Below are positions 1 to 9,629 of a stretch of 64,000 bases of DNA, one piece after another; the stretch's first letter is position 1; every line of letters begins with the position of its first letter. The stretch comes from Cryobacterium soli (GTDB taxonomy: Bacteria > Actinomycetota > Actinomycetes > Actinomycetales > Microbacteriaceae): NCBI RefSeq assembly GCF_003611035.1, contig NZ_CP030033.1, forward strand, positions 992,001-1,056,000, in the 5' to 3' direction. Below the pieces are notes generated by a model. The model was given only the letters and a program-made list of their open reading frames with translations, was not told where the DNA came from and searched no databases. The translations under genes and the position numbers were made by a program.

Positions 1-1318
1 GCGGGTGCTCCGCGGCCAGCTCGGCGAGGAACGCGTTGAACTTGCCGGTGGCGACGCGGGTGTCCCACGACTCGAGCGCGAGCTCGAGGGCCGGAACCAG
101 CTTCTCCATGTGACGGCCGGTCTTGGCGGAGATGTTCACGCGCGGGGCCCAGGCCACGTGGGCCAGGTCCTGCTCGATCTCCCGCTCGAGGTAGCGGCGG
201 CGGTCGTCGTCGATCTGGTCCCACTTGTTGAAGGCGAGAACCAGGGCACGGCCGGATTCGAGCACCAGGTCGATGACGCGCACGTCCTGCTCGCTGATGA
301 CCTCGGTGACGTCGATGAGCACGACGGCCACTTCGGCCTTCTCCAGCGCGGCGCTTGTGCGCAGCGATGCGTAGAAGTCGGCGCCCTGGGACAGGTGCAC
401 GCGACGGCGGATGCCGGCGGTGTCGACGAAGCGCCAGACCTTGCCGCCGAGCTCGACCTGCTCGTCGACAGGGTCGCGGGTGGTGCCGGCCAGCGAGTTG
501 ACGACAACGCGCTCTTCGCCGACGACCTTGTTCAGCAGGCTGGACTTGCCCACGTTCGGGCGGCCCAGGATCGCGACGCGACGCGGTCCGCCGACTTCCT
601 GCTTGGCGACGTTGGAGATCTCGGGGAGCTCTTCGAGGATCGCGTCGAGCAGGTCGGCCACACCGCGGCCGTGCAGCGCGGAGACCGGCCAGGGCTGGCC
701 GAGGCCGAGCGCCCAGAGGCTGGCCGCTTCGGGCTCCTGGCGGATGTCGTCGACCTTGTTGGCGATGAGGAAGACGGGCTTGCCGCTGCGGCGGAGCAGC
801 TTGACGACGGCCTCGTCGGTGGAGGTGGGGCCCACGTTGGAGTCGACGACGAACATGACGACGTCGCACAGCTCGATGGCCAGTTCGGCCTGCATGGCGA
901 CGGACGCGTCGATGCCCTTGGCGTCGGGCTCCCAGCCGCCGGTGTCGACGAGGCTGAAGCGGCGTTCGTGCCATTCGCCCTTGTAGGTGACCCGGTCACG
1001 GGTCACGCCGGGGGTGTCCTCCACGACGGCCTCGCGGCGGCCGAGGATGCGGTTCACGAGCGCGGACTTGCCCACGTTGGGGCGGCCGACGATCGCGATG
1101 ACCGGCAGGGCCGGCAGGTACGTGATGGCGTCGGGGTCGTCGGAGACGTGGTCGAGAACGTCGAAGTCCTCGTCGTCGAGGTCGTACTCGTTCAGACCGG
1201 TGCGCAGCGCGGTGGCGCGCTGCGAGATGAGTGCGTCGTCCTCGTCGAGGTCGGTCAGGCGCGATGCGATTTCCGGGTCGAGCTCGGGGATCGTCGTGTC
1301 GTCGAATTGATTAGTCAT
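1..1318 (-). CDS. der: Ribosome-associated GTPase Der (EngA), 3' end outside window
   Basis: Der is a tandem GTPase needed for 50S subunit maturation. About 439 residues are visible. An acidic N-terminal extension (about residues 1-68), typical of actinobacterial Der, precedes the first G domain with P-loop GRPNVGKS near residues 78-85. The second G domain repeats GRPNVGKS near residue 255, followed by DTAG and NKWD guanine-specificity motifs. The C-terminal KH-like domain runs off the window edge, so the gene is partial. The ATG at 1318 overlaps the cmk stop codon by 4 bases (ATGA), so translation is probably coupled to cmk. Identification is very secure. Confidence 0.97.
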   Translation of the reverse strand, partial: MTNQFDDTTIPELDPEIASRLTDLDEDDALISQRATALRTGLNEYDLDDEDFDVLDHVSDDPDAITYLPALPVIAIVGRPNVGKSALVNRILGRREAVVEDTPGVTRDRVTYKGEWHERRFSLVDTGGWEPDAKGIDASVAMQAELAIELCDVVMFVVDSNVGPTSTDEAVVKLLRRSGKPVFLIANKVDDIRQEPEAASLWALGLGQPWPVSALHGRGVADLLDAILEELPEISNVAKQEVGGPRRVAILGRPNVGKSSLLNKVVGEERVVVNSLAGTTRDPVDEQVELGGKVWRFVDTAGIRRRVHLSQGADFYASLRTSAALEKAEVAVVLIDVTEVISEQDVRVIDLVLESGRALVLAFNKWDQIDDDRRRYLEREIEQDLAHVAWAPRVNISAKTGRHMEKLVPALELALESWDTRVATGKFNAFLAELAAEHP

Positions 1319-2013
1319 TGCGAGTTCCTCGCGGTATTGATGACCTCTACAACCGCGTCAATGGTCTGGTCGAAGTCGAGATGGGTGGAGTCGACGGTGG
1401 TCACACCGTCTGCGGCGCTCATGAATTCCACTACCTGGGAGTCGGCGCGATCCCTCGATCGCAACTGTTCCGCCACGGTGTGGGCCGATTGGGTTGATAT
1501 TTCCGCAGAGCGCCTAGCCATTCTAGCCTCTTCGGTCGCTGTGAGTAGAATGCGCACCTCAGCTTCCGGTGCCACGACGGTGGTGATGTCGCGGCCTTCG
1601 ACCACCACACCGGGCTGCGGAACGGCCCGGGCGATCGTGCGGAACAGCTCGGTGAGGTGCGTGCGCACCGCGGGGACCCGGGCGATGGCGCTGACCACGG
1701 CCGAGATCTGCGGCTCCCGGATGGCGTCGGTGACGTCGGTCTGACCCACCCGCACGAAGTAGGCATCCGGTTCGGTGCCGATCGTGTAGTCGAAGGTGTC
1801 GAGGGCGCCGGCGACGGCATCCGCGTCTTGCGCGTCGATGTTCTGCGCCAGCACGTGCCAGGCGAGGGCCCGGTAGGCCGCACCGGTGTCGAGGTAACCG
1901 TAGCCGAGCTTGCGGGCCACGGCACGGCTCACGCTGGACTTGCCGCTGCCGGCGGGCCCGTCAATCGCGACGAACAGGGGGTAGGAGTGCTTGCTCAAAC
2001 GTCTAACCGACAA
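1315..2013 (-). CDS. cmk: Cytidylate kinase
   Basis: Phosphorylates CMP and dCMP to the diphosphates in the cytoplasm. The P-loop GPAGSGKSS lies near residues 19-27. The substrate-binding region [11 protein letters not shown] and the [11 protein letters not shown] block are both characteristic of Cmk, and 232 residues is the normal length. The start is a TTG at 2013, which overlaps the tyrA stop by 11 bases. A second in-frame TTG six codons later (MSKHSYPLF) is an equally possible start. The order tyrA-cmk-der is conserved in Actinobacteria. Confidence 0.95.
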   Translation of the reverse strand: MSVRRLSKHSYPLFVAIDGPAGSGKSSVSRAVARKLGYGYLDTGAAYRALAWHVLAQNIDAQDADAVAGALDTFDYTIGTEPDAYFVRVGQTDVTDAIREPQISAVVSAIARVPAVRTHLTELFRTIARAVPQPGVVVEGRDITTVVAPEAEVRILLTATEEARMARRSAEISTQSAHTVAEQLRSRDRADSQVVEFMSAADGVTTVDSTHLDFDQTIDAVVEVINTARNSQ

Positions 2014-3097
2014 TCCGCCAGCCGCGGGCGGCCAGCTCAGTGGTGAGGCGGCTGACCGCCTCGGGGAGGATGCTGATCTCGGCGAGCCCGATCTGGGCTC
2101 CCGGGGAGTGCTCGAGGCGCAGGTCCTCGAGGTTGACGCCCACCTCGCCGATCTCGTTGAAGAGACGGGCGAGCTGGCCGGGGGTGTCGTCGACCATCAC
2201 GGTGATGACGGAGTAGCGGCGGTCCTGACCGTGTTTGCCGGGCAGCCGGGCCACGCCGGCGTTGCCGCCGGCGATCTCCTCGGCCACCTGCCGGCGGGCG
2301 CCGGGGGCGGCGGGGTCGGCGAGGGCGTCGATGAACCGGTCCAGGTCGTCACGGAGGGCCAGCAGGATCTGCCGCACCGGGGCGGGGTTGGCGCCGAGGA
2401 TCTGTACCCACAGTTCGGGGTCGCTCGCGGCGACCCGGGTGACGTCGCGCACTCCCCCGCCGGCGAGGTTGAGCGCGGAGCCGGGCGCGTCGGTGAGCCG
2501 GCGCGCCATCAGGGTGGACACCACCTGGGGCACGTGAGAGACCAGGGCGACGGCGTTGTCGTGGTCCTCCGGGCTCATCTCCACCAGGGTGGCGCCGAGG
2601 TCGAGGATCAGGTCGTCGATGGCGGTGGCGCGCTGGTAGCTGATCGCGTCGTGCGCGGCGACCACCCAGGGGCGGCCGATGAACAGGTCGGCGCGGCCGG
2701 CGAGGGGTCCGCCGCGTTCGCGGCCGGCCAGCGGGTGCGAGCCGATGTACCGGGAGACGTCGGCGCCGCGTTCGCGCAGCTCGGTGAGCGGGGCCAGCTT
2801 GACGCTGGCCACATCCGTCACGATCGCGTCGGGGAACGCTTCGAGTTCGCGGGCGACGATGTCGGCCGTCACGTCCGGCGGCACGCACACGACGATGAGC
2901 TGCGGGGCGTCGCCGGCAGCGGCGGCGCGGCCGGCGCCGTAGTCGATGGCCAGCGACAGGTTGGTCGGCGACGCGTCGGCGAGGATCACGTCGAGGCCGC
3001 GGGCGGTGAGGCCCAGGCCGATGCTGGTTCCCAGGAGCCCGGCGCCGACGACTCGCACCGGCCCGATCAGGCGAGACTCGACCACGTTCGGCTCCAA
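2003..3097 (-). CDS. tyrA: Prephenate dehydrogenase with C-terminal ACT domain
   Basis: Oxidatively decarboxylates prephenate in tyrosine synthesis. The nucleotide-binding Rossmann motif [13 protein letters not shown] is at about residues 18-30. The catalytic-domain signature [12 protein letters not shown] and the helical dimer domain follow. The last 75 residues (from [18 protein letters not shown]) form an ACT regulatory domain, which suggests feedback inhibition by an aromatic amino acid. The TTG start at 3097 is the longest option; GTG codons shortly inside are alternatives. It overlaps cmk and lies 54 bases downstream of rluB. Confidence 0.93.
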   Translation of the reverse strand: MEPNVVESRLIGPVRVVGAGLLGTSIGLGLTARGLDVILADASPTNLSLAIDYGAGRAAAAGDAPQLIVVCVPPDVTADIVARELEAFPDAIVTDVASVKLAPLTELRERGADVSRYIGSHPLAGRERGGPLAGRADLFIGRPWVVAAHDAISYQRATAIDDLILDLGATLVEMSPEDHDNAVALVSHVPQVVSTLMARRLTDAPGSALNLAGGGVRDVTRVAASDPELWVQILGANPAPVRQILLALRDDLDRFIDALADPAAPGARRQVAEEIAGGNAGVARLPGKHGQDRRYSVITVMVDDTPGQLARLFNEIGEVGVNLEDLRLEHSPGAQIGLAEISILPEAVSRLTTELAARGWRIVG

Positions 3098-3151
3098 ACT
3101 TGCGCGGTTGACAGGGGGTGAAACGGATGCTGCGGGGGCTACTTCTGCGCC

Positions 3152-3970
3152 CTACTTCTGCACTTCGGCGCGGGACACCGTGAGCAGCTGACCGAGTTCC
3201 ACCTTAGTGAGGTCTCGCACGGCGCCGGCCCGGAGGGTGCCCAGCTGCAGCGGGCCGAACTGACGGCGCACCAGGTCCACGACGGGGTGGCCGACGGCGT
3301 CCATCATCCGTCGCACGATGCGGTTGCGGCCGGAGTGCAGGGTGAGCTCGACGAGGGTGAAGCCGTCGCCGGGAGGGCTGGTGAGGATGCGGGCCTTGTC
3401 GGCGGCGATGGGGCCGTCCTCGAGCTCGATGCCGCTCTGCAGCTTGCCGATGGTCTGCGCGGAGACGCGGCCTTCGACCTTGGCGATGTAGGTCTTGGCG
3501 ACGCCGAAGGAGGGGTGCGCGAGCACGTGGGCGAGGTCACCGTCGTTGGTGAGGATGAGCAGGCCGCTGGTGGCGGCGTCGAGGCGGCCCACGTTGAACA
3601 GGCGTTCCTCGTAGCCCTCGGTGAACTGGCGGAGGTCCGGGCGGCCGCTCTCGTCCTGCATGGAGGAGACCACGCCGACGGGCTTGTTGAGCATCACGTA
3701 GCGGCGGCTGGTGTCCAGCTGCACGGCCACGTTGTCCACGGCGATTTTGTCGGTCTCGGGGTGCACGCGGCGGCCGAGCTCGGTGACGACCTTGCCGTTG
3801 ACCCGCACGCGGCCGGAGCTGATCATCTCTTCGCTGACCCGGCGGGAGGCGACGCCGGCGGCGGAGAGCACCTTCTGCAGGCGGATGCCGTCGGCGGCGG
3901 CCTCGGGGTTCGTCGCGAAGTCCGGGTTGGTGCTGCTGGTGTCGGTGTAGCCGTCGTTGTGGTCGGTCAT
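3152..3970 (-). CDS. rluB: Large-subunit rRNA pseudouridine synthase, RluB/RsuA family
   Basis: Isomerises a specific uridine of 23S rRNA to pseudouridine. A 30-residue flexible N-terminus leads into an S4 RNA-binding domain (about residues 31-90: LQKVLSAAGVASRR). The catalytic domain carries the active-site aspartate in GRLDAATSGLLILTNDG, and the family motif HSGRNRIVRRM is near residue 220. The ATG at 3970 overlaps the scpB stop by 4 bases. The scpA-scpB-rluB order is widely conserved, so the gene is probably expressed with the condensin subunits. Confidence 0.95.
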   Translation of the reverse strand: MTDHNDGYTDTSSTNPDFATNPEAAADGIRLQKVLSAAGVASRRVSEEMISSGRVRVNGKVVTELGRRVHPETDKIAVDNVAVQLDTSRRYVMLNKPVGVVSSMQDESGRPDLRQFTEGYEERLFNVGRLDAATSGLLILTNDGDLAHVLAHPSFGVAKTYIAKVEGRVSAQTIGKLQSGIELEDGPIAADKARILTSPPGDGFTLVELTLHSGRNRIVRRMMDAVGHPVVDLVRRQFGPLQLGTLRAGAVRDLTKVELGQLLTVSRAEVQK

Positions 3971-4695
3971 GGTAGATCCTCGAATCCGTTCGCACCGTCG
4001 GCGAGCAACGGCGAAATTAGTGGCAACTCGTCGAGCGAGTTGATTCCCAGCTGCACGAGCAGCAGGTCGGTGGTGGCGTAATTGATCGCGCCGGTCTCGC
4101 TATCGGTGAAGGCTTCGGTGATCAATCCGCGCCCCAGGAGGGTGCGCACCACCGAGTCGACGTTAACGGCCCTGATCGAGGCTACCGCGCCGCGGCTGAT
4201 CGGTTGCTTGTAGGCGATCACGGCGAGGGTCTCCAGGGCGGCCTGGGAGAGCCGGCTGGGGTTCTGGGTGAGCACGAAGTCGGCTACGACGGGGTCGTGT
4301 TCGGCGCGCACGTAGATGCGCCAGCCGCCGGCCACCTCGCGCAGTTCGAAGCCGCGGCGCACGGTGCCGTCGACGCCGTCGAAGTCGGCGACGAGCCGCA
4401 GGATGGCCTCGCGCACCTCGACGAGCGGACGCCCGACCGCGCTGGCCAGGTGCACCAGGCTCTGCGGCTCATCCGCCACCATCAGAATCGCCTCGAGCCG
4501 CCGCTCGATCGGCTGCGCCTCGCCCGCTCCCCCGTCGCCGGTCGCGCCCGTCTCACCCGCCGAGCCTCCTGCGCTGGTCGATCCTGTCGAGACCCCGCGA
4601 GCCGACCCCTCGGACACGCCCCCGTCGCTGGTCGAGCTTGTCGGGACCCCGTGAGCCGATGTCTCGACCGCGGCAGTGCTGGCATCAGGCGTCAT
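3967..4695 (-). CDS. scpB: Segregation and condensation protein ScpB
   Basis: Winged-helix partner of ScpA in the SMC condensin complex. From the ATG at 4695 (11-base overlap with scpA) the protein has 242 residues. A start at 4743 is open but would overlap scpA far more. The conserved domain begins at about residue 55 (RRLEAILMVADEPQSL) and includes the ALETLAVIAYKQPISR block. The first 54 residues are Ser/Gly/Thr-rich and contain near-repeats such as GVSTGSTSAGG. This stretch is made of the dispersed GGTCGAG...GAGACC repeat described separately, so the tail looks repeat-derived. Confidence 0.94.
   Translation of the reverse strand: MTPDASTAAVETSAHGVPTSSTSDGGVSEGSARGVSTGSTSAGGSAGETGATGDGGAGEAQPIERRLEAILMVADEPQSLVHLASAVGRPLVEVREAILRLVADFDGVDGTVRRGFELREVAGGWRIYVRAEHDPVVADFVLTQNPSRLSQAALETLAVIAYKQPISRGAVASIRAVNVDSVVRTLLGRGLITEAFTDSETGAINYATTDLLLVQLGINSLDELPLISPLLADGANGFEDLP
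4573..4659. repeat. Two copies of the GGTCGAG repeat inside scpB
   Basis: Two near-identical units beginning GCTGGTCGA and ending GACCCCG(C/T)GAGCCGA lie at about 4573-4604 and 4627-4659, 54 bases apart. They encode the low-complexity Ser/Thr/Gly leader of ScpB and keep its frame open. Confidence 0.7.
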
Positions 4696-5578
4696 AGTCG
4701 GCTCCGAGATTCGCGAGGTTGTCGTCCGACCAGCCGTCGGCATCCCAGTGCAGACTGAGCTCCCCGAGCGGTTCCAGCTGGTCGTAGGTGAGGGCGCCGT
4801 GCCGGTACAGCTCGAGCACGGCGAGAAACCGGGCGATGACCTGCCCCTTCTGCGCGCAGTCCACGATCAGCTCCCGGAACGTGAGGGTCTGATTCGCGCG
4901 CAGCATCGCCACGACGATCGCCGCCTGCTCCCGGATGCTCACCAGCGGCGCGTGCAGATGCTCCAGCCCCACAGTGGGCAGCTCGCGCGGCGTGAGGGCC
5001 AGCGCGGCCAGCGCGCCGAAATCGGCGAGCGAGAGCGTCCAGACCAGCTCCGGAGTCGTCGTGCGGTACTTCTCTTCGAGCCGCACCGAGCGCACGTGCC
5101 GGGTGGCCTCGTGTTCGAGGTTCTCGAGGAACCACGCCGACGCCGTCTTGAACGCGCGGTACTGCAGCAGCCGGGCGAAGAGCAGGTCGCGGGCCTCGAG
5201 CAGCGCCACGTCCTCGGCATCCACCAGCTCACCCTGGGGCAGCAGGCCCACCAGCTTGAGGTCGAGCAGGGTGGCCGCCACCACGAGGAACTCGGTGGCC
5301 TGGTCGAGCTCCTCGGCCGCGTCGAGGCCGCGCAGGTAGGCGATGAACTCGTCGGTGACCCGGCTCAGCGAAATCTCGGTGATGTCGAGTTCGTGCTTGC
5401 CGATCAGCGAGAGCAGCAGGTCGAACGGGCCCTCGAAGTTCTGCAGCGCCACGGAGAAGCCGGGCGTGGGCATCCCGTTGCCGCCGTCGACCAGCGTGCC
5501 GGCCGTGCCGGAGGCGGCCGAGGCTGTCGCCGCGGCGGTGGCCGGAACGGCCGAGAGCCGCTTAGGCGACCGCGCCAC
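4685..5578 (-). CDS. scpA: Segregation and condensation protein ScpA (kleisin)
   Basis: Kleisin subunit bridging the SMC heads in chromosome condensation. The diagnostic N-terminal motif FEGPFDLLLSLI is at about residues 48-59, after a 40-residue Ala/Thr-rich leader. It is followed by KHELDITEISLSRVTDEF, and the C-terminal winged-helix region is intact. The GTG at 5578 (MARSPKRL) overlaps the end of parA by 17 bases. ParA, ScpA and ScpB together form a chromosome-organisation operon. Confidence 0.95.
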   Translation of the reverse strand: MARSPKRLSAVPATAAATASAASGTAGTLVDGGNGMPTPGFSVALQNFEGPFDLLLSLIGKHELDITEISLSRVTDEFIAYLRGLDAAEELDQATEFLVVAATLLDLKLVGLLPQGELVDAEDVALLEARDLLFARLLQYRAFKTASAWFLENLEHEATRHVRSVRLEEKYRTTTPELVWTLSLADFGALAALALTPRELPTVGLEHLHAPLVSIREQAAIVVAMLRANQTLTFRELIVDCAQKGQVIARFLAVLELYRHGALTYDQLEPLGELSLHWDADGWSDDNLANLGADYDA

Positions 5579-6449
5579 GCTGGATCAGTTCCCGCGCCGC
5601 CTGCTTGTAGGCCTTGGCGGCGGCGTGCTCCGGAGCGAACTCTGTGATCGGCACCCCCGCGACACTGGCATCCGGGAATTTGACGGTGCGCCCGATGACG
5701 GTGTCGAGCACCCGGTCGCCGAACGCGTCGACGACCCGCTCCAGCACCTCACGCGAGTGCAGCGTGCGGGCGTCGTACATGGTGGCCAGGATGCCGTCGA
5801 GTTCGATGGCCGGGTTGAGCCGGTCGCGCACCTTGTCGATGGTCTCGATGAGCAGGGCAACGCCGCGCAGGGCGAAGAACTCGCACTCGAGCGGGATGAG
5901 CACCCCGTGGCTGGCGGTGAGCGCGTTGACCGTGAGGATGCCCAGCGACGGCTGGCAGTCGATGAGGATCACGTCGTAGTCGTTGGAGACCTTGCGAAGC
6001 ACCCGGGCGAGGATCTGCTCGCGGGCGACCTCGTTGACCAGGTGCACCTCCGCGGCGGAAAGGTCGATGTTGGCCGGGATGATGTCCAGGCCCTCGACAG
6101 CGGTGTGCTGGATGGCCTCGTGCGGGTCCTTGGAGCCGCTCAGGAGCAGGTCGTAGATGGTGGTGACGTCGTGGGTGGGCACGCCGAGACCGGCCGACAG
6201 GGCGCCCTGCGGGTCGAAGTCGATGGCGAGCACCCGGCGGCCGTAGCCGGCCAGCGCCGCGCCCAGGTTGATGGTGGTCGTCGTCTTGCCGACGCCGCCC
6301 TTCTGGTTGCACAGCGACACGATGCGCGCCGGCCCGTGGCTCTTCAGCGGGGCAGGTTCTTCGAACACCTGCACCGGTCGCCCGGTTGCGCCGGTGGGGA
6401 GTTCCTCGAGTCCGGGAAGCTGCGTCCGGCTATCCGTCTTACGCGCCAC
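5562..6449 (-). CDS. parA: ParA/Soj family chromosome-partitioning ATPase
   Basis: Deviant Walker A ATPase. Motif NQKGGVGKTTT is at about residues 48-58, with the Walker B-like VILIDCQPSLGILTVNAL further on. No parB is adjacent. The position directly upstream of scpA fits the second ParA-like protein common in Actinobacteria rather than the oriC-linked one. Start is GTG at 6449, with GAGGA as a probable ribosome site nine bases upstream. The first 40 residues are a flexible extension. Function in segregation or condensin loading is inferred from family and context. Confidence 0.92.
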   Translation of the reverse strand: MARKTDSRTQLPGLEELPTGATGRPVQVFEEPAPLKSHGPARIVSLCNQKGGVGKTTTTINLGAALAGYGRRVLAIDFDPQGALSAGLGVPTHDVTTIYDLLLSGSKDPHEAIQHTAVEGLDIIPANIDLSAAEVHLVNEVAREQILARVLRKVSNDYDVILIDCQPSLGILTVNALTASHGVLIPLECEFFALRGVALLIETIDKVRDRLNPAIELDGILATMYDARTLHSREVLERVVDAFGDRVLDTVIGRTVKFPDASVAGVPITEFAPEHAAAKAYKQAARELIQRGAVA

Positions 6450-6556
6450 TGGGCTGTCCTCGATCCGTCATGCAATTCACTTGGTCGATTCTACCGAGCC
6501 GCCACGCCCGCCCCCGCCAAGATACCCGGTGTGCCGCTACTCGCTGCCGTTCGCGC

Positions 6557-6685
6557 GACGGTCGAGCCCGCCGAGACCAGGTGAGCCGGTCTGCGGAACG
6601 CAACCGTTGCGCTGGTCGAGCTTGCCGAGACCCCGTGCGCCGGTCTCGAGGCACGTCACGAGGTCTCGACGGGCTCGACCAGCGA
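6557..6685. repeat. Dispersed GGTCGAG...GAGACC repeat cluster (three copies)
   Basis: Within the 263-base gap between ltrA and parA there are two direct copies of a unit resembling CTGGTCGAGCTTGCCGAGAC (near 6560-6582 and 6611-6633). An inverted copy, GGTCTCGACGGGCTCGACC, lies at 6662-6680. The second and third copies can fold into a long hairpin. This lies downstream of ltrA on its own strand and may end its transcription. Related units occur inside scpB (4573-4659) and beside the 5S genes (18973-18998). Confidence 0.7.
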
Positions 6686-6712
6686 TGGGGCCCGACACAC
6701 GCGCAGGTCCGG

Positions 6713-7954
6713 TCAGCCGGCCTTCTTGTCGTCGGTGCCGGCGCGTACCCGCACCACGGTCTCCCAGCCGGCCACGATCACGAGCACCGCGGTGGTCACC
6801 GCGCCCAGCTGCAGCGGGTTGAGCGCAAACACAAACGCGGCCGCGAACGCCACCAGCAACGCCCCGATCCCCACCAGGTACGACACGAGCAGCTCGCGCG
6901 CCACGACCAGCCGGAACAGCAGCATCCCCGCCACATAGAGCAGCGGACCGCCCACCAGCACCACGGCGGTCGACAGGGTCATGCCGGCGTGCGGGTGCGA
7001 GAGCACCTCCTTGTCGGCGACCGAGGTGAGCACGATGCCGGCGATGATCACCGCGTGCACGTAGGTGTAGGCCAGCCGGGCGATGCGGCCCGGCTCGGCC
7101 GCGGCGGCGATGGCCTTGGCGCCGGCGCGTTCGCTGTGGTCGAAGTACAGCCACCACATGGCCACACTGGCGCCGAACGCGAGCAGCATGCCCAGGATGC
7201 TCTCCGCCGACGATTCCTTGTCGACGAACGCGAACCCGGTGACGAGCAGTGATTCGCCCAGGGCGATGATCACGAACAGGGCACTGCGCTCGGCGATGTG
7301 CCCGCCGGAGAGGTCCCACTGGTCGACACCGGAGGCGCCGAGTCCGGGCACCCGGAAGCCCAGCCCGGCGGAGAGGTACTCGATGGCCAGCGCGATCAGC
7401 CAGAGCGGCAACCTATATTGCAGCGGCAGCAGCGCGCCGACGATCCAGAACACGCTGGACAGGGCCAGCCAGGCGAGGATCCGCACGAAGGTGCGGCGCA
7501 GCTCCGGGTCATGCCGGGCCACGGCGAACAGCATGAAGGCGGTGCGGCCCAGTTGCAGCACCGTGTACGCGAGCGCGAAGACGATGCCGCGGTCACCGAA
7601 CGACTCGTAGATCGAGACGCTCACCACAAAACCCACGAGCGACAGGCCCAGCACCACGCCGCGCACGGGCAGCTTGGCCGGGTCGAGCCAGTTGGTCACC
7701 CAGGTCGTGTACACCCAGAGCCACCACAGGGCGAGCACGAGCATCGCCGACTCGAGAGCACCCTCCCAGGACTGGTTCTCGTAGAGGTAGCGGGAGAGCT
7801 GGGTGAGCGCGAAGACGAAGATCAGGTCGAAGAACAGCTCCACGTAGGTGACGCGGTCGGCGGCCTCCGAGTCGTCGGGGCGCAGCAGGTTGCGACGGAT
7901 GCCGAAGCGGCCGGCCGGCGTCGCTGCCGGCGGGGGCGGGGAGGTGCGGGTCAC
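6713..7954 (-). CDS. ltrA: Low temperature requirement protein A (LtrA) family membrane protein
   Basis: A 413-residue polytopic membrane protein of the LtrA family, named after a Listeria gene linked to growth at low temperature; its biochemical role is unknown. The family motif VTYVELFFDLIFVFALTQLS is at about residues 32-51. The rest alternates about a dozen hydrophobic helices with short loops, ending in a charged tail. I chose the GTG at 7954 (MTRTSPPPP). The longer open frame upstream runs antiparallel to nothing recognisable and overlaps xerD in another frame. GACAAT lies 6 bases before the start, compatible with a leaderless transcript. Confidence 0.88.
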   Translation of the reverse strand: MTRTSPPPPAATPAGRFGIRRNLLRPDDSEAADRVTYVELFFDLIFVFALTQLSRYLYENQSWEGALESAMLVLALWWLWVYTTWVTNWLDPAKLPVRGVVLGLSLVGFVVSVSIYESFGDRGIVFALAYTVLQLGRTAFMLFAVARHDPELRRTFVRILAWLALSSVFWIVGALLPLQYRLPLWLIALAIEYLSAGLGFRVPGLGASGVDQWDLSGGHIAERSALFVIIALGESLLVTGFAFVDKESSAESILGMLLAFGASVAMWWLYFDHSERAGAKAIAAAAEPGRIARLAYTYVHAVIIAGIVLTSVADKEVLSHPHAGMTLSTAVVLVGGPLLYVAGMLLFRLVVARELLVSYLVGIGALLVAFAAAFVFALNPLQLGAVTTAVLVIVAGWETVVRVRAGTDDKKAG

Positions 7955-8010
7955 TCCCCCATTGTCAGGGATGCGGCCTGCGGAACGCACCCATTCCGCT
8001 GAACAGGCCG

Positions 8011-8928
8011 TCAGCGGGCTCGGGGGTGGGCGGTGGTGTACATGTCGCGGAGGGTGTCGATGGTGACGAGCGTGTAGATCTGGGTGGTGGCCACCGACGA
8101 GTGGCCGAGCAGTTCCTGCACCACGCGCACGTCGGCGCCGCCGGAGAGCAGGTGGGTGGCGAAGGAGTGCCGCAGCGTGTGCGGCGACACCTCGATGCCC
8201 AGCTCGGCCCGTTCGGCGGCGGCGCGGATGATGAGCCACGCGTTCTGCCGGCTCACCCGGTGCCCGCGCACCCCGAGGAACAGCGCCGGGGTGGCTTTGC
8301 CGCGAGCGGACAGCACCGGCCGGGCCCGCACCAGGTATGCGTCGATCGCGGTGCGGGCGAAGCTGCCCACCGGCACGATGCGCTGCTTGTTGCCCTTGCC
8401 GGTGAGGCGCACCACGTCTTCCTCGAGCACGTCGTCGACGTTGAGGTTGACCACCTCCGACACCCGCGCCCCGGTGGCGTAGAGCAGCTCCAGCAGCGCC
8501 TTGTCGCGCAACTGCGGCAGCTCGTCTCCGTCGGTGGCGGCCAGCAGCTGGTTGACTTGCTCGATCGAGATGGCCTTGGGCAGTCTGAGGCCCAGTTTGG
8601 GCGGTTTCGTCTCGTGCGCGACGTCCGCGTCCACGAGGGATTCCTCGAGCAGGAACCTGTGGAACCCGCGCACGGTGGAGAGGATCCGCGCCACCGACGA
8701 CGCCGTCAGCGGCGACTCGGCCCGCCCGCCCAGGAACTGCACGAACGCGCTCACCTGCACGGCGGTGACGGCGCCGAGGTCGGTGACACCGGCATCCGTC
8801 AGCCAGCCGGCGTAGATGACCAGGTCGCGGCGATACGCGGCGACCGTGTTGGCCGAGAGCCCGCGTTCAATCGAGACATGCCGCAGATACGAGTGCACGG
8901 CCTCCTCGACGAACACGGGGCCGGTCAC
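8011..8928 (-). CDS. xerD: Site-specific tyrosine recombinase XerD
   Basis: Resolves chromosome dimers at dif together with XerC. The SAM-like core-binding domain is at residues 1-105. The catalytic domain carries Arg155 (GARVSE), Lys178 (TGKGNKQR), His250/Arg253 (HTLRH), His276 (LGHSS) and the nucleophile Tyr285 (QIYT), so all active-site residues are present. The 305-residue length is normal. The GTG at 8928 overlaps the Nudix stop by 4 bases (GTGA). An open frame extends further upstream but has no homology and overlaps the Nudix gene. Confidence 0.95.
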   Translation of the reverse strand: MTGPVFVEEAVHSYLRHVSIERGLSANTVAAYRRDLVIYAGWLTDAGVTDLGAVTAVQVSAFVQFLGGRAESPLTASSVARILSTVRGFHRFLLEESLVDADVAHETKPPKLGLRLPKAISIEQVNQLLAATDGDELPQLRDKALLELLYATGARVSEVVNLNVDDVLEEDVVRLTGKGNKQRIVPVGSFARTAIDAYLVRARPVLSARGKATPALFLGVRGHRVSRQNAWLIIRAAAERAELGIEVSPHTLRHSFATHLLSGGADVRVVQELLGHSSVATTQIYTLVTIDTLRDMYTTAHPRAR

Positions 8929-9629
8929 ACCGTGTGGTCCCAGTTCGACGGATGCCGCGGCCACGGCAGGTCCGCCGGGCCCAGGCTCGCCCAGCCGCGC
9001 GCGCGGGAGGCCGCAGCGGCCAGCACCCCGACGACCAGCGACGGGTTCTGCACCTTGCGGGCGAGGATCGCGTCGATGCAGTCGTCCAGTGACACCCAGC
9101 GGGTGATCATGTCGGCTTCTTCCTCGGTGCGTTCGAACACCTCGGTGGCCGGCGACAGGCCGCGGGCCAGGTAGATGCGGATGACCTCGTTGCTGCCGCC
9201 CGGGGACGTGTAGAACTCGGTCAGCACGTTCCACTCGGATGCGACGACGTCGGTTTCCTCGGCCAGTTCACGCTGCGCGCCGATGTAGGCGTGTTCGCCG
9301 TCCACGTCGAGCAGCCCGGCGGGCAGTTCCCACTCGCGCATCCGGATCGGGTGCCGGTACTGCTGGATCAGCAGGACCCGGTCCTGGTCGTCGAGAGCGA
9401 GCACGGCCACGGCGCCGGGGTGATCGATGTAGTCGCGCACGATCTCGGTGCCGTTGTAGTCGAAGGCGTCCTGGCGCACGTTCCAGACGTAGCCCTCCAT
9501 GCGCAGTGCGCTGGAGTTCAGCGGCGTCGGCGCCGGCTCGTCCTCGATCGGCGGCAGCAGGCTGTCCGCGTCGGCGCGAGCACCGAGCGGGTTCACTGCT
9601 GCCGCGTCAGCGAGAGCGGGATCAGGCAT
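8925..9629 (-). CDS. Nudix hydrolase, ADP-ribose pyrophosphatase type
   Basis: Hydrolyses a nucleoside diphosphate linked to another moiety, probably ADP-ribose. The Nudix box spans [14 protein letters not shown] followed by [11 protein letters not shown], near residues 121-145, with metal-binding Glu residues intact. Asp replaces the usual Gly after the EET. The WELPAGL lead-in and the later [10 protein letters not shown] block are typical of bacterial ADP-ribose pyrophosphatases. Its ATG overlaps the pyrG stop by 8 bases. The pyrG-nudix-xerD order is common in Actinobacteria. Substrate is inferred, not shown. Confidence 0.9.
   Translation of the reverse strand: MPDPALADAAAVNPLGARADADSLLPPIEDEPAPTPLNSSALRMEGYVWNVRQDAFDYNGTEIVRDYIDHPGAVAVLALDDQDRVLLIQQYRHPIRMREWELPAGLLDVDGEHAYIGAQRELAEETDVVASEWNVLTEFYTSPGGSNEVIRIYLARGLSPATEVFERTEEEADMITRWVSLDDCIDAILARKVQNPSLVVGVLAAAASRARGWASLGPADLPWPRHPSNWDHTV

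Noticed and set aside
5-1744. Long plus-strand open frame over der and cmk
   Set aside because: Shadow of two unmistakable minus-strand enzymes with intact GTPase and kinase motifs.
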